Program-made: the position numbers and the translations under genes
Notes under the pieces: model-generated
The model's database searches: none
Told to the model about the DNA's origin: nothing
What the model saw: only the letters and a program-made list of their open reading frames with translations
In this document: positions 1-7,152 of the stretch, piece after piece
How positions within the stretch are numbered: position 1 is the first letter of the stretch
Layout: the number at the start of each line of letters is the position of its first letter
Assembly: GCA_027619415.1 (NCBI GenBank)
Contig: JAQCFO010000019.1
Coordinates: forward strand, 1 to 33,963
Direction: 5' to 3'
DNA from: Bacteroidota bacterium
Lineage (GTDB): Bacteria > Bacteroidota > Bacteroidia > Flavobacteriales > Flavobacteriaceae
Length of the DNA stretch: 33,963 bases

Positions 1-39
1 TTCTTAACGAATCTATTATTTACAAAAAAAAATTGTGCT
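1..39 (-). repeat. 39-bp exact inverted copy of an internal mutL segment (contig-end chimera)
   Basis: The reverse complement of bases 1-39 is identical, base for base, to 3455-3493 inside mutL, including the run of nine T. The match stops at base 40 and runs to the very first base of the window. In mutL the segment encodes the normal QFFFVNNRFVK stretch, so that copy is native. Here it interrupts a DUF3810 gene immediately after its conserved IPFS motif. That pattern fits a chimeric read or amplification fold-back at a contig end rather than a genomic repeat. The identity is read directly; the artefact explanation is inference. Confidence 0.9.
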
Positions 40-225
40 AGAAAATGGTATTTTTCCTATAGTGTATAAAAAAATATAGGAGCTATACTTGTATAATGAA
101 TTACTGTAATAGTTTTCAATAAAATTAGAATCAAATTTTATTAATTCTAAAAGTATTATAATTAATAAAAGAAGAAAAAGTAACAAATTTTTTCTAAAAA
201 AAGGAATATTGTTAATTTTATGCAT
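16..225 (-). CDS. DUF3810 family membrane protein, N-terminal fragment cut by the edge chimera
   Basis: Only about the first 62 codons are genuine. They encode a short basic N-terminus, one strongly hydrophobic helix (about residues 13-30) and a stretch resembling the conserved start of DUF3810 proteins of Bacteroidetes (FIENYYSNSLYKYSSYIF, then GKIPFS). In that family the IPFS motif continues with a second membrane segment. Here the frame instead enters the 39-bp mutL-derived inverse copy at base 39, adds a few foreign residues and stops at 16-18. The full gene would be several hundred residues long. ATG at 225-223 lies 12 bp after the stop of the upstream isomerase gene, so it is the third gene of a leftward operon. 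Function unknown. Family assignment is from motif memory on a short fragment. Confidence 0.6.
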   Translation of the reverse strand: MHKINNIPFFRKNLLLFLLLLIIILLELIKFDSNFIENYYSNSLYKYSSYIFLYTIGKIPFSSTIFFCK

Positions 226-237
226 TCCTTAAAAAAA

Positions 238-1314
238 TTACTTTAATTCTATAATTTCGACTTCAAATATAAGGTTTGATTTAGGAGGAATCATCGATCC
301 TCTTCCAGCTTCTCCATAAGCTAAGTAATAAGGAAGGAAAATAGTTGCTTTATCGCCGACGTTTAACAACTTTAATCCCTCTTTAAAACCAGCTACAAGA
401 GCATCATCAGGCCCAACCTTGCATTCAAGGGGGGCGTAACCATTCGTATTCTTTTTCTGAATATCTACAATGTTATATTGTTCTGCAATTTCAAGAATAC
501 TCGTGTCTAAAAGTGCTCCATTTTCAAAATAAACTGCATAATGTGTCATGACAGTTTTATTAGAATCTACTTTTTGGCCATTACTTTTGTATGTTTTGTA
601 GTATTGCAAACCCGAACTAGTAGATAAGGCCATTGATTTTTGAACTTCAAATTCTTTTTTCTTCCCCAGTTTTACATTTTCTAATATTGCTAATCTTTTT
701 TTAATTTCTAAACTATCTTCCTTAAAATGATTAGAAAATATTTTAGAAGCTTTAAAAGATTTAGCGGCTCTTCCTACTCTTATTATTGAAACATTTTTAA
801 TTGTATCATTTTGTTCAATTAAGTTAACTACCTCCATTCCTTTAATTACTTTTCCAAAAACTGAGTGTTTTCCATTTAACCAAGGGGTTTCTTTATGAGT
901 TATAAAAAACTGACTTCCGTTAGTTTTAGGTCCTGCATTTGCCATTGATAAAACCCCAGGTCCATCATGACTTAAACTTTCGTGAAACTCATCTTTAAAT
1001 TTGTAACCTGGACCTCCTTGACCTGAACCTAGTGGATCCCCTCCTTGAATCATGAAATTAGGGATAACTCTATGAAAAATTAAGCCATCATAATATTTTT
1101 TTTTACTGTATTCTGAACTCACTTCTTTGTTCCTCCCTTCACTTAAAGAAACGAAATTCGCTACTGTTACAGGAGCTTTTTTAAAGTTTAGATTTACTAA
1201 AATATCACCTTTATTAGTTTTAAGTTCAGCGTATAAACCATCATTTAGATCTGGATGTGAGCTAACGCATGATGTAATAAGAATTAGTGTAAATAAATAA
1301 CTGTATTTTTTCAT
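238..1314 (-). CDS. Two-domain peptidyl-prolyl isomerase lipoprotein (cyclophilin + FKBP)
   Basis: A 358-residue protein with a lipoprotein signal (LITSC, lipid-bearing Cys16), so it is probably anchored in the periplasm or outer membrane, where it would catalyse proline cis-trans isomerisation during folding of exported proteins. Residues about 27-185 form a cyclophilin domain with FHRVIPNFMIQGGDP (catalytic Arg82), MANAGPKTNGSQFFIT and WLNGKHSVFGKV. After a charged linker, residues about 245-358 form an FKBP domain ending in GFKEGLKLLNVGDKATIFLP, LAYGEAGRGSMIPP and LIFEVEIIELK. The FKBP half recalls the gliding lipoprotein GldI of Flavobacterium, but no other gliding genes are present, so I do not use that symbol. 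It starts 2 bp after the nrnA stop, indicating co-transcription. High confidence for fold and location; substrates unknown. Confidence 0.93.
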   Translation of the reverse strand: MKKYSYLFTLILITSCVSSHPDLNDGLYAELKTNKGDILVNLNFKKAPVTVANFVSLSEGRNKEVSSEYSKKKYYDGLIFHRVIPNFMIQGGDPLGSGQGGPGYKFKDEFHESLSHDGPGVLSMANAGPKTNGSQFFITHKETPWLNGKHSVFGKVIKGMEVVNLIEQNDTIKNVSIIRVGRAAKSFKASKIFSNHFKEDSLEIKKRLAILENVKLGKKKEFEVQKSMALSTSSGLQYYKTYKSNGQKVDSNKTVMTHYAVYFENGALLDTSILEIAEQYNIVDIQKKNTNGYAPLECKVGPDDALVAGFKEGLKLLNVGDKATIFLPYYLAYGEAGRGSMIPPKSNLIFEVEIIELK

Positions 1315-1316
1315 AA

Positions 1317-2336
1317 TTAGTTGGTTAGTTTTTCTTTATAATTAGGTAGTATTTTTAAGAATTTATTAATAGCATCTTCAGCATTTCCATCATTTCTTCC
1401 TCCAGCTGCATTTACATGTCCACCTCCGCTAAAATATTCGCCTGCAAATTCATTACAAGAAAAATCACCTTGAGATCTAAAAGATATTTTTACATTATTG
1501 CTATCGTTTATATCTTCAATAAAAATAACACTAAAAATCACATTCTTTAGAGAAAGACCATAGTTTACAATGCCTTCAGAATCTCCTTTTTGATAATCAA
1601 ATCTTTCTAAATCATTTCTTTTTAAAAACATATATGCTGTTTTTAAACCCTCTACTTGGTTCATATTGCTAAGGGCTGATCCTAAAACCTTTAATCGACT
1701 AGCAGAAGAGTCATTATAAACTTTATTGTGAATTTCGTTCTGATCAATTCCATTATCAATTAATTGTGCGATTATTTGGTGAGTTCTAGAAGTAACACTG
1801 GAGTATTGAAATGATCCAGTATCAGTCATGATACCAAGATATATGCATTTGGAGATGTTCTGATCAATTAACTCTTCCAATCCCATAGAAATAATTATCT
1901 CAAAAAGCAATTCACATGTAGAACCAATTTCTGGTTCCGAAAACATTAAGTCAGCATAATCTTTTGGGTTTCTATGATGGTCAATCATGATTTTTTTTGA
2001 CTTACTGGATTTTATAATATCCCCTAATTCACCAATTCTGTTTAAGTCGTTAAAATCTAATGTAAAAATTAATTCAGATGATTTTATTTTTTTTTCACAA
2101 TTTTGAGCTTCTGAATCAAAGTATAATATATCGTCAAACCCAGGTGCCCAATTTAAAAAATGTGGAGGTTTGTTTGGACTTATTACTGAAACATTATGTC
2201 CGCTTTTTTTTAATAAGTTAAATAAAGCTAGACAGCTTCCTATTGCATCACCATCAGGATTTGAGTGAGGAATTATTATGAAATTTCTACTTTCAGACAG
2301 TAGTGTTTTTAAAACTTTAATATTTTCAATTTTCAT
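1317..2336 (-). CDS. nrnA: DHH/DHHA1 phosphoesterase, NrnA-like oligoribonuclease/pAp phosphatase
   Basis: Cytoplasmic DHH-family phosphoesterase of 339 residues. Members degrade nanoRNAs left by RNA decay and dephosphorylate pAp to AMP. Motif I is IPHSNPDGDAIGS near the N-terminus, followed by LDFNDLNRIG, the name motif IDHHRNP, GIMTDTGSFQYSS, and the DHHA1 substrate-binding motif SGGGHVNAAGG near the C-terminus. I place the start at the ATG 2336-2334. An in-frame TTG nine bases upstream lies inside a perfect -7 promoter element (2343-2350) and is unlikely to be transcribed. Length and domain order fit the family. First gene of a leftward operon with the isomerase lipoprotein and DUF3810. 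It replaces the ribH-side neighbour I would expect upstream of the mutL operon in many flavobacteria (from memory). Confidence 0.92.
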   Translation of the reverse strand: MKIENIKVLKTLLSESRNFIIIPHSNPDGDAIGSCLALFNLLKKSGHNVSVISPNKPPHFLNWAPGFDDILYFDSEAQNCEKKIKSSELIFTLDFNDLNRIGELGDIIKSSKSKKIMIDHHRNPKDYADLMFSEPEIGSTCELLFEIIISMGLEELIDQNISKCIYLGIMTDTGSFQYSSVTSRTHQIIAQLIDNGIDQNEIHNKVYNDSSASRLKVLGSALSNMNQVEGLKTAYMFLKRNDLERFDYQKGDSEGIVNYGLSLKNVIFSVIFIEDINDSNNVKISFRSQGDFSCNEFAGEYFSGGGHVNAAGGRNDGNAEDAINKFLKILPNYKEKLTN

Positions 2337-2342
2337 GTCTGA

Positions 2343-2350
2343 CAAATATA
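2343..2350 (-). promoter_or_regulatory. -7 element (TATATTTG) for nrnA
   Basis: On the minus strand this is TATATTTG, a full match to the Bacteroidetes sigma-ABfr -7 consensus TAnnTTTG. It ends six bases before the chosen nrnA ATG (2336), implying a leaderless or nearly leaderless message. I see no clear TTG -33 element at the expected distance. Confidence 0.55.
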
Positions 2351-2396
2351 ATGATTCCTATGAGAAGAATTGAACGAATTTTTACACTCAATTTTG

Positions 2397-2404
2397 TACA
2401 TTTG
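2397..2404 (+). promoter_or_regulatory. -7 element (TACATTTG) for the small protein-mutL operon
   Basis: TACATTTG matches the Bacteroidetes -7 consensus TAnnTTTG exactly, 19 bases before the TTG start at 2424. A TTG at 2370-2372 could be the -33 element, although its 24-base spacing is slightly long. This is back-to-back with the nrnA promoter in an 87-base divergent region. Confidence 0.6.
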
Positions 2405-2423
2405 AGATTAAATATTTATTCAA

Positions 2424-2705
2424 TTGAAAGTTAATTTATTTAAATTAAATAAAAACAAGCGTTTTAATTACAATCCAAGATATTTAAAAGAAAAATCTTT
2501 TGAAAATATCTATGAATTTGATTCAATATATTCTAAGCAGAGAAATTCAAATAGTTCAGCTGATATATCTTCAAAATGGAGTGAAGCTAGATTGTCTTCA
2601 AGAAATAGGTCTAATATGCATTTTTCAAAAATATTTTTTGTCATTCTTTTCATTTTAATTCTTGTATTTTTATTTATAATTGATTTTGATCTTTCTATTT
2701 TTTAA
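2424..2705 (+). CDS. Small conserved Bacteroidetes membrane protein preceding mutL
   Basis: A 93-residue protein with a basic, Ser/Asn-rich N-terminal part beginning NKNKRFNYNPRYLKEKS and one C-terminal membrane helix (about residues 68-88) ending IIDFDLSIF. The KFNYxPRYxK start and the IIDFDLSIF tail match, from memory, a short family found directly upstream of mutL in flavobacteria, often mislabelled in databases as riboflavin synthase beta subunit because ribH is a neighbour. Nothing in it resembles lumazine synthase. The tail-anchored layout places the N-terminus in the cytoplasm (inference). It has to start at TTG 2424: no in-frame ATG occurs before the membrane segment, and a consensus -7 element lies just upstream. 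mutL follows after 12 bp. Function unknown. Confidence 0.8.
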   Translation: MKVNLFKLNKNKRFNYNPRYLKEKSFENIYEFDSIYSKQRNSNSSADISSKWSEARLSSRNRSNMHFSKIFFVILFILILVFLFIIDFDLSIF

Positions 2706-2717
2706 TAAATCTAAATT

Positions 2718-4499
2718 ATGAGCATTATTAGGTTGCTTTCTGAAAATGTAGCAAATCAAATTGCAGCTGGAGAAGTAGTTCAAAGACCTTCATCCGTCGT
2801 TAAGGAGCTTTTAGAGAACTCAATTGACAGTGGAGCTAAATCAGTTAAACTTATTATTAAAGATGCAGGGAAATCATTAATACAGGTTGTGGATGATGGT
2901 TGTGGTATGGATAAAGCAGACTTAAATAAGTGTTTCTTGCGTCATGCTACATCTAAAATTAGAAAATCAAGTGATTTATTTAGTTTGAATACATTGGGAT
3001 TTAGGGGTGAAGCCTTATCAAGTATCTCATCTGTATCTCATATGACGATAATTTCAAATAATAATGTGCCTTTAGGAAACGAAATAAGACTTGAAGGAGG
3101 AATTTTAGTTTCTGAAAATGAAGCTGTTAGTAATTTAGGGACTTCTATTTCTGTAAAAAATCTATTTTATAATATTCCTGCTAGAAGAAATTTTTTAAAA
3201 TCTGACAATGTTGAATTAAGGCATGTTATAGATGAATTTCATAGAATAGCTTTGATAAACCACGAAATAGATTTCATATTTGTCAATAATGAAAATGAAT
3301 TATTTAACTTAAATAAATCTATTTTTAAAGAAAGAATTGTACGAATTTTTGGAAAATCTACTGAACAAAAACTAGTTCCAATTAAAGAAAATACTGATAT
3401 TGCTGTTATAGAAGGGTTTGTTTATAAGCCTGAATATTCTAAAAAAACTAAATCAGCACAATTTTTTTTTGTAAATAATAGATTCGTTAAGAATTCCCAT
3501 CTTTACCATGCAGTTAAAACAGCTTATGATGGATTGATTTATGATAACCATCATACCTCTTATTTTTTAATTGTTAAAGTCCCGCCTGATACAATTGATG
3601 TCAATATTCATCCTAATAAGACAGAAATTAAATTTGATAATGACCAGTCTATTTATGCGATATTAAAATCATCTATAAAGCACAGTTTAGGTCAGTTTAA
3701 TATTACTCCTACGATTGATTTTGAAAGTAGTGTTAATTTAAACACCCCTTATTCTTATAGGGACAAGAAAGCTTCTATGCCTAAGGTTGAATATGATACA
3801 GCTTTTAATCCCTTCAATGAACCTAAAGTGTCACCTTCTTTTTCTTCAAAAGATTTTTCGTTTGAAGGACTGGAGAATTCTTTTGAAAATTTAGAAAAAA
3901 ATTCAAATATTTTTGAAGACAATAACGATTCTATAACTTTTCCTGCTTTTCAATTGAACTTGAATTATATAATTACAAAAACTAGCGCAGGAATTGTAAT
4001 AATTGATCAAAAAAGAGCTCATCAAAGAATACTTTATGAAAAATTCTTAAATGAACTTTCATTTTTAAATAACTCAACTCAAATATTGATTTTTCCAATT
4101 AAACTCGATTTTAATAATGAGGAAAACAGAATGTTAGAATTAGTTAAAAACTCTTTAATTCATTTAGGGTTTAAATTTGATAAGTTTGATTGTGAAGGAA
4201 TTGAAATTTCGGGAATTCATCCATTTTTTGTTGAAAATCAGATTAATGCTCTTTTTCAAGAGCTTATTGATAGTCAGATTTCTGAATTTAAAAAAACCAG
4301 CCACACCATTAATGATTTTTTAGCAAAAATTCTATCTAAAAATTCTTCTTTAAAGTCAAACGTTAGATTAGAGAAAGAAGTTCAAGAATCTTTAGTCAAC
4401 GATTTATTTGCATGTAAGGATCCAAATGTGTCTCCTTTTGATAAATTAATATTTAAGGTAATTTCAACAGAAGAAATAAATAAAATGTTTTTTAAATGA
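2718..4499 (+). CDS. mutL: DNA mismatch repair protein MutL
   Basis: A 593-residue MutL, which links MutS mismatch recognition to strand removal. The N-terminal GHKL ATPase is intact: AAGEVVQRPSSVVKELLENS (Glu30 and Asn34), DDGCGM (59-64), RHATSK and TLGFRGEAL (92-100). The transducer domain follows to about residue 325, then a low-complexity linker to about 405 and a dimerisation domain. In the C-terminal domain the endonuclease signature DQHAxxExxxxE reads DQKRAHQRILYE (430-441), with Lys, Arg and Gln replacing His, Ala and the first Glu. The protein ends soon after LFACKDPNVSPFDKL with no CPHGRP motif. Nicking activity is therefore doubtful, though I cannot tell how general this is in Bacteroidetes. 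The stop overlaps the next start by 4 bp (ATGA). Confidence 0.97.
   Translation: MSIIRLLSENVANQIAAGEVVQRPSSVVKELLENSIDSGAKSVKLIIKDAGKSLIQVVDDGCGMDKADLNKCFLRHATSKIRKSSDLFSLNTLGFRGEALSSISSVSHMTIISNNNVPLGNEIRLEGGILVSENEAVSNLGTSISVKNLFYNIPARRNFLKSDNVELRHVIDEFHRIALINHEIDFIFVNNENELFNLNKSIFKERIVRIFGKSTEQKLVPIKENTDIAVIEGFVYKPEYSKKTKSAQFFFVNNRFVKNSHLYHAVKTAYDGLIYDNHHTSYFLIVKVPPDTIDVNIHPNKTEIKFDNDQSIYAILKSSIKHSLGQFNITPTIDFESSVNLNTPYSYRDKKASMPKVEYDTAFNPFNEPKVSPSFSSKDFSFEGLENSFENLEKNSNIFEDNNDSITFPAFQLNLNYIITKTSAGIVIIDQKRAHQRILYEKFLNELSFLNNSTQILIFPIKLDFNNEENRMLELVKNSLIHLGFKFDKFDCEGIEISGIHPFFVENQINALFQELIDSQISEFKKTSHTINDFLAKILSKNSSLKSNVRLEKEVQESLVNDLFACKDPNVSPFDKLIFKVISTEEINKMFFK
3455..3493 (+). repeat. 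Native copy of the 39-bp segment repeated in inverse at the left window edge
   Basis: This stretch lies within the mutL reading frame and encodes part of the conserved N-terminal region (QFFFVNNRFVKN). Its reverse complement appears exactly once more, at 1-39. Nothing in mutL is disturbed, so this is the original and the edge copy is secondary. Confidence 0.9.
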
Positions 4500-5242
4500 G
4501 AAGTATCACTGAAAGCGTAAAGCAACTTATAATAATTAATGTTATATTTTTTATTGGATCTCAGGTTTCAGGAGGTTTGAGTTACGACCTTTTAGCTCTT
4601 CATTATTTTGAAAATGACAAGTTTTTAATCAGTCAACTTATAACTCATATGTTTATGCACGGAAGTGTATCACATATTTTGTTTAATATGTTTGGACTTT
4701 GGATGTTTGGATCACCACTGGAGCAAATGTGGGGAAAAAAGAAATTTTTATATTTTTATTTCTCTGCTGGTTTAGGTGCTGCAGGATTACAGTTGCTTGC
4801 TAACTATTTAGAAATTCAATCTGTTTTTTCTGTTCTGAATTTAAGCGGTGTTTCATTTAATTCTTTTAATGATATACTTAATAATGGAAGTTATGATATA
4901 AATATTTTAAATTATGTAGATAAAAATGATTTAACTAATGCTTATTCGTTATTCAATACTACGTTGGTAGGTGCTTCTGGAGCAATTTATGGTGTGCTAG
5001 TAGCGTTTGCATTTTTATTTCCAAACTCTGAACTAATGTTGATCTTTTTACCAATTCCTATAAAAGCTAAATATTTTGTTCCTGCAATTATTCTTATGGA
5101 TCTTTTTTCAGCTTTCACAGGTGTTTCTATTTTTAGCCCTTCTAATACTGCTTTTTATGCTCATGTTGGCGGAGCTTTAACTGGCTTTATAATGTTATGC
5201 TATTGGAAAAAAAATCAATTTAATGATAATAGATGGAATTAA
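4496..5242 (+). CDS. Rhomboid family intramembrane serine protease (first of a tandem pair)
   Basis: A 248-residue polytopic inner-membrane protein with about six hydrophobic segments. Family marks are HMFMHGSVSHILFNMFGLWMFG (the HxxxN region in TM2), the catalytic serine in GASGAIYG (Ser161) and the catalytic histidine in AHVGGALTG (His223), so an active serine-histidine dyad is expected. A roughly 55-residue polar insertion lies between the third hydrophobic stretch and the GASG motif. Rhomboids cleave transmembrane segments of other membrane proteins; the substrate here is unknown. It overlaps mutL by 4 bp and the second rhomboid by 10 bp, so translation is probably coupled. Confidence 0.93.
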   Translation: MRSITESVKQLIIINVIFFIGSQVSGGLSYDLLALHYFENDKFLISQLITHMFMHGSVSHILFNMFGLWMFGSPLEQMWGKKKFLYFYFSAGLGAAGLQLLANYLEIQSVFSVLNLSGVSFNSFNDILNNGSYDINILNYVDKNDLTNAYSLFNTTLVGASGAIYGVLVAFAFLFPNSELMLIFLPIPIKAKYFVPAIILMDLFSAFTGVSIFSPSNTAFYAHVGGALTGFIMLCYWKKNQFNDNRWN

Positions 5243-6093
5243 TTCACGAGTTAAAATTGCGTTATAAAAATTTAGACATTCTAAGTCAGTTCATTGTATT
5301 GATGACTTTGTGCTTCATTTTGCCTTTTATTTTAAATACGTTTTTGTTTTTATTTAATTTAAAAAACTTATCTATAGTTGATTTTTTTGATGTTTCTCCT
5401 TTATTAAGTGAGCTTCTTTATAAGCCTTGGTCATTAATAACGTATGGTTTTTTTCATGCTGATTTATGGCACCTGATAAGTAATATGATTATTTTTTATT
5501 TCAGTGGGAAGGTGGTTTTAAATCTTTTTGGTAAAGACAAATTCATTAAAGTATTTATAATAGGATTACTTAGTGGATCAATTACATATCTGTTGAGTTA
5601 TAATATTTTTCCGGTATTCAGTGGATTAAAACCTTCTATGATTGGTGCTTCTGCTGGAGTTATGGCTGTTTTTATTTTCTTAGCATCTTATAGTCCTAAC
5701 TATACTTTTAGATTCATCATTTTTGATGTAAAAATCATATACCTAGCGTTAATTCTTATAGCTATGGATTTTATTCAAATTCCTGTCGGAAACTCGGGTG
5801 GGCATTTGGCACATCTAGGAGGGGCTGCTTGGGGTTATTATTATTGTAGTCAAGTTAAACGGGGTAATGATGCTGGTCAGTGGGTGATAAACTTCATGGA
5901 ATATCTAAAAGGGTTGTTTTTGAAAAAAAGAAATGTAAATAAGGTTTATAAAAGAAAAAACTATAAACCAACTCACAAAACGAGTGTGGATCAACAAAAG
6001 ATAGATTTAATTTTAGATAAAATAAGTGTCTCTGGTTATGATAGTTTAACTAAAAGTGAAAAAAATATACTTTTTAAAGCAGGTAAAAATTGA
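5233..6093 (+). CDS. Rhomboid family protease with DUF6576-like tail (second of the pair)
   Basis: A 286-residue polytopic membrane protein. Catalytic features are the motif GASAG (Ser140) and HLAHLGGAAWG (His194), with TYGFFHADLWHLISNM as the conserved TM2 region. After the last membrane segment there is a basic cytoplasmic stretch, then a C-terminal module ending ILDKISVSGYDSLTKSEKNI, which resembles the short DUF6576 domain attached to many Bacteroidetes rhomboids. This tail is absent from the first rhomboid, so the pair is not a simple recent duplication. It overlaps the upstream gene by 10 bp and the downstream gene by 4 bp. Confidence 0.93.
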   Translation: MELIHELKLRYKNLDILSQFIVLMTLCFILPFILNTFLFLFNLKNLSIVDFFDVSPLLSELLYKPWSLITYGFFHADLWHLISNMIIFYFSGKVVLNLFGKDKFIKVFIIGLLSGSITYLLSYNIFPVFSGLKPSMIGASAGVMAVFIFLASYSPNYTFRFIIFDVKIIYLALILIAMDFIQIPVGNSGGHLAHLGGAAWGYYYCSQVKRGNDAGQWVINFMEYLKGLFLKKRNVNKVYKRKNYKPTHKTSVDQQKIDLILDKISVSGYDSLTKSEKNILFKAGKN

Positions 6094-7106
6094 ATTTAAT
6101 TCCAAAAACATCATTTTTCAATTCATTTGTGTTTTTTTTAAACACTTTTAATTCAATTCTAATAGTAGCTTGTTTGATTCTGTACAGTTATTCTAATCCA
6201 TTTTTTTCTACATTATCATTTCTAACATTTTTTTTCCCAATTTTTGCCTTTTTGAATTTGATTTTTTTAATCTATTGGGTATTAAAGCTTGATTTAAAAT
6301 TGGTTCTTCCATTAATTTTAGTTTTTTTGATAAACAACAATTTTAGTTCTTTTTATAATATAAATGAACCTAAGCTAGATAAGAGGGGTCTTCATCTAAT
6401 GAGTTATAACGTTAGACTTTTTAATCACTACAAATGGATTGAAAACGAAAATATTCCATTAGAAATTCAAAAATTTATTACGATTCAAAAGCCTGATGTA
6501 TTAGCGATTCAAGAGTATCATGATGAATACAAACGTATTTTTAAAAATTTTAAAAATAGTCACATAGTATTGTCAGGAGATAATGTTGGACAAGCAATTT
6601 ATACAAATAATAAATTGATTAACAAGGGAGCGGTAGAGCTTCGTGGATTTGGGAATATTGCAATTTTTATTGATTTATTACAAAACAAAGACACAATTAG
6701 ATTTTATAATGCTCATTTTGAATCTTTTAAAGTTGATTTAATTTCTATGAAAGCAGATGTGAAATCTGCTAAAGAAATTATTTTTAAAACTAAAAAAACA
6801 TACTTAGTTCAAAAAGCTCAATCCTCAGCATTGATTCAGCACATGTTAAAATCGCCATATCCTATTGTATTAGCTGCTGATTTAAACAACACACAACATT
6901 CTTTTTTTTACAAACAATTTAAAGACAATTTTAACGATAGTTTTATTTCAAGTGGTGCTGGTTTTGGGTCTACTTATGACTTTAAATTTATGCCGATTAG
7001 GATTGATTATCTATTTAATTCTAAGTCTATTAATGTAAACAATTTTATTATTTATCCTGTTTTATTGTCGGATCATAAGCCTATAAGTGTTTTTTTGAAT
7101 ATCTAA
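6090..7106 (+). CDS. Membrane-anchored endonuclease/exonuclease/phosphatase (EEP) family protein
   Basis: A 338-residue protein with about three N-terminal membrane segments (roughly residues 14-32, 40-65 and 70-82) followed by an EEP-fold hydrolase domain. The metal-dependent active-site signature is present: MSYNVRLF (Asn107), LAIQEYHD (Glu142), YNAHFES (His209), AADLNN (Asp264, Asn266) and LSDHKPIS (Asp328, His329). Such domains hydrolyse phosphodiester or phosphomonoester bonds in nucleic acids, lipids or nucleotides; the substrate cannot be called. The active domain should face the side set by three helices. It uses a TTG start overlapping the rhomboid stop (TTGA), and the only other in-frame ATG would remove the membrane part. 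Last gene of the mutL operon. Confidence 0.88.
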   Translation: MNLIPKTSFFNSFVFFLNTFNSILIVACLILYSYSNPFFSTLSFLTFFFPIFAFLNLIFLIYWVLKLDLKLVLPLILVFLINNNFSSFYNINEPKLDKRGLHLMSYNVRLFNHYKWIENENIPLEIQKFITIQKPDVLAIQEYHDEYKRIFKNFKNSHIVLSGDNVGQAIYTNNKLINKGAVELRGFGNIAIFIDLLQNKDTIRFYNAHFESFKVDLISMKADVKSAKEIIFKTKKTYLVQKAQSSALIQHMLKSPYPIVLAADLNNTQHSFFYKQFKDNFNDSFISSGAGFGSTYDFKFMPIRIDYLFNSKSINVNNFIIYPVLLSDHKPISVFLNI

Positions 7107-7152
7107 TCTTTTAATTCAAATTTAATAACACAAAATACTGGAATATAGACTT

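Noticed and set aside
2424-2705. Small gene considered as ribH (lumazine synthase)
   Set aside because: Too short, with a single C-terminal membrane helix and none of the lumazine synthase motifs.
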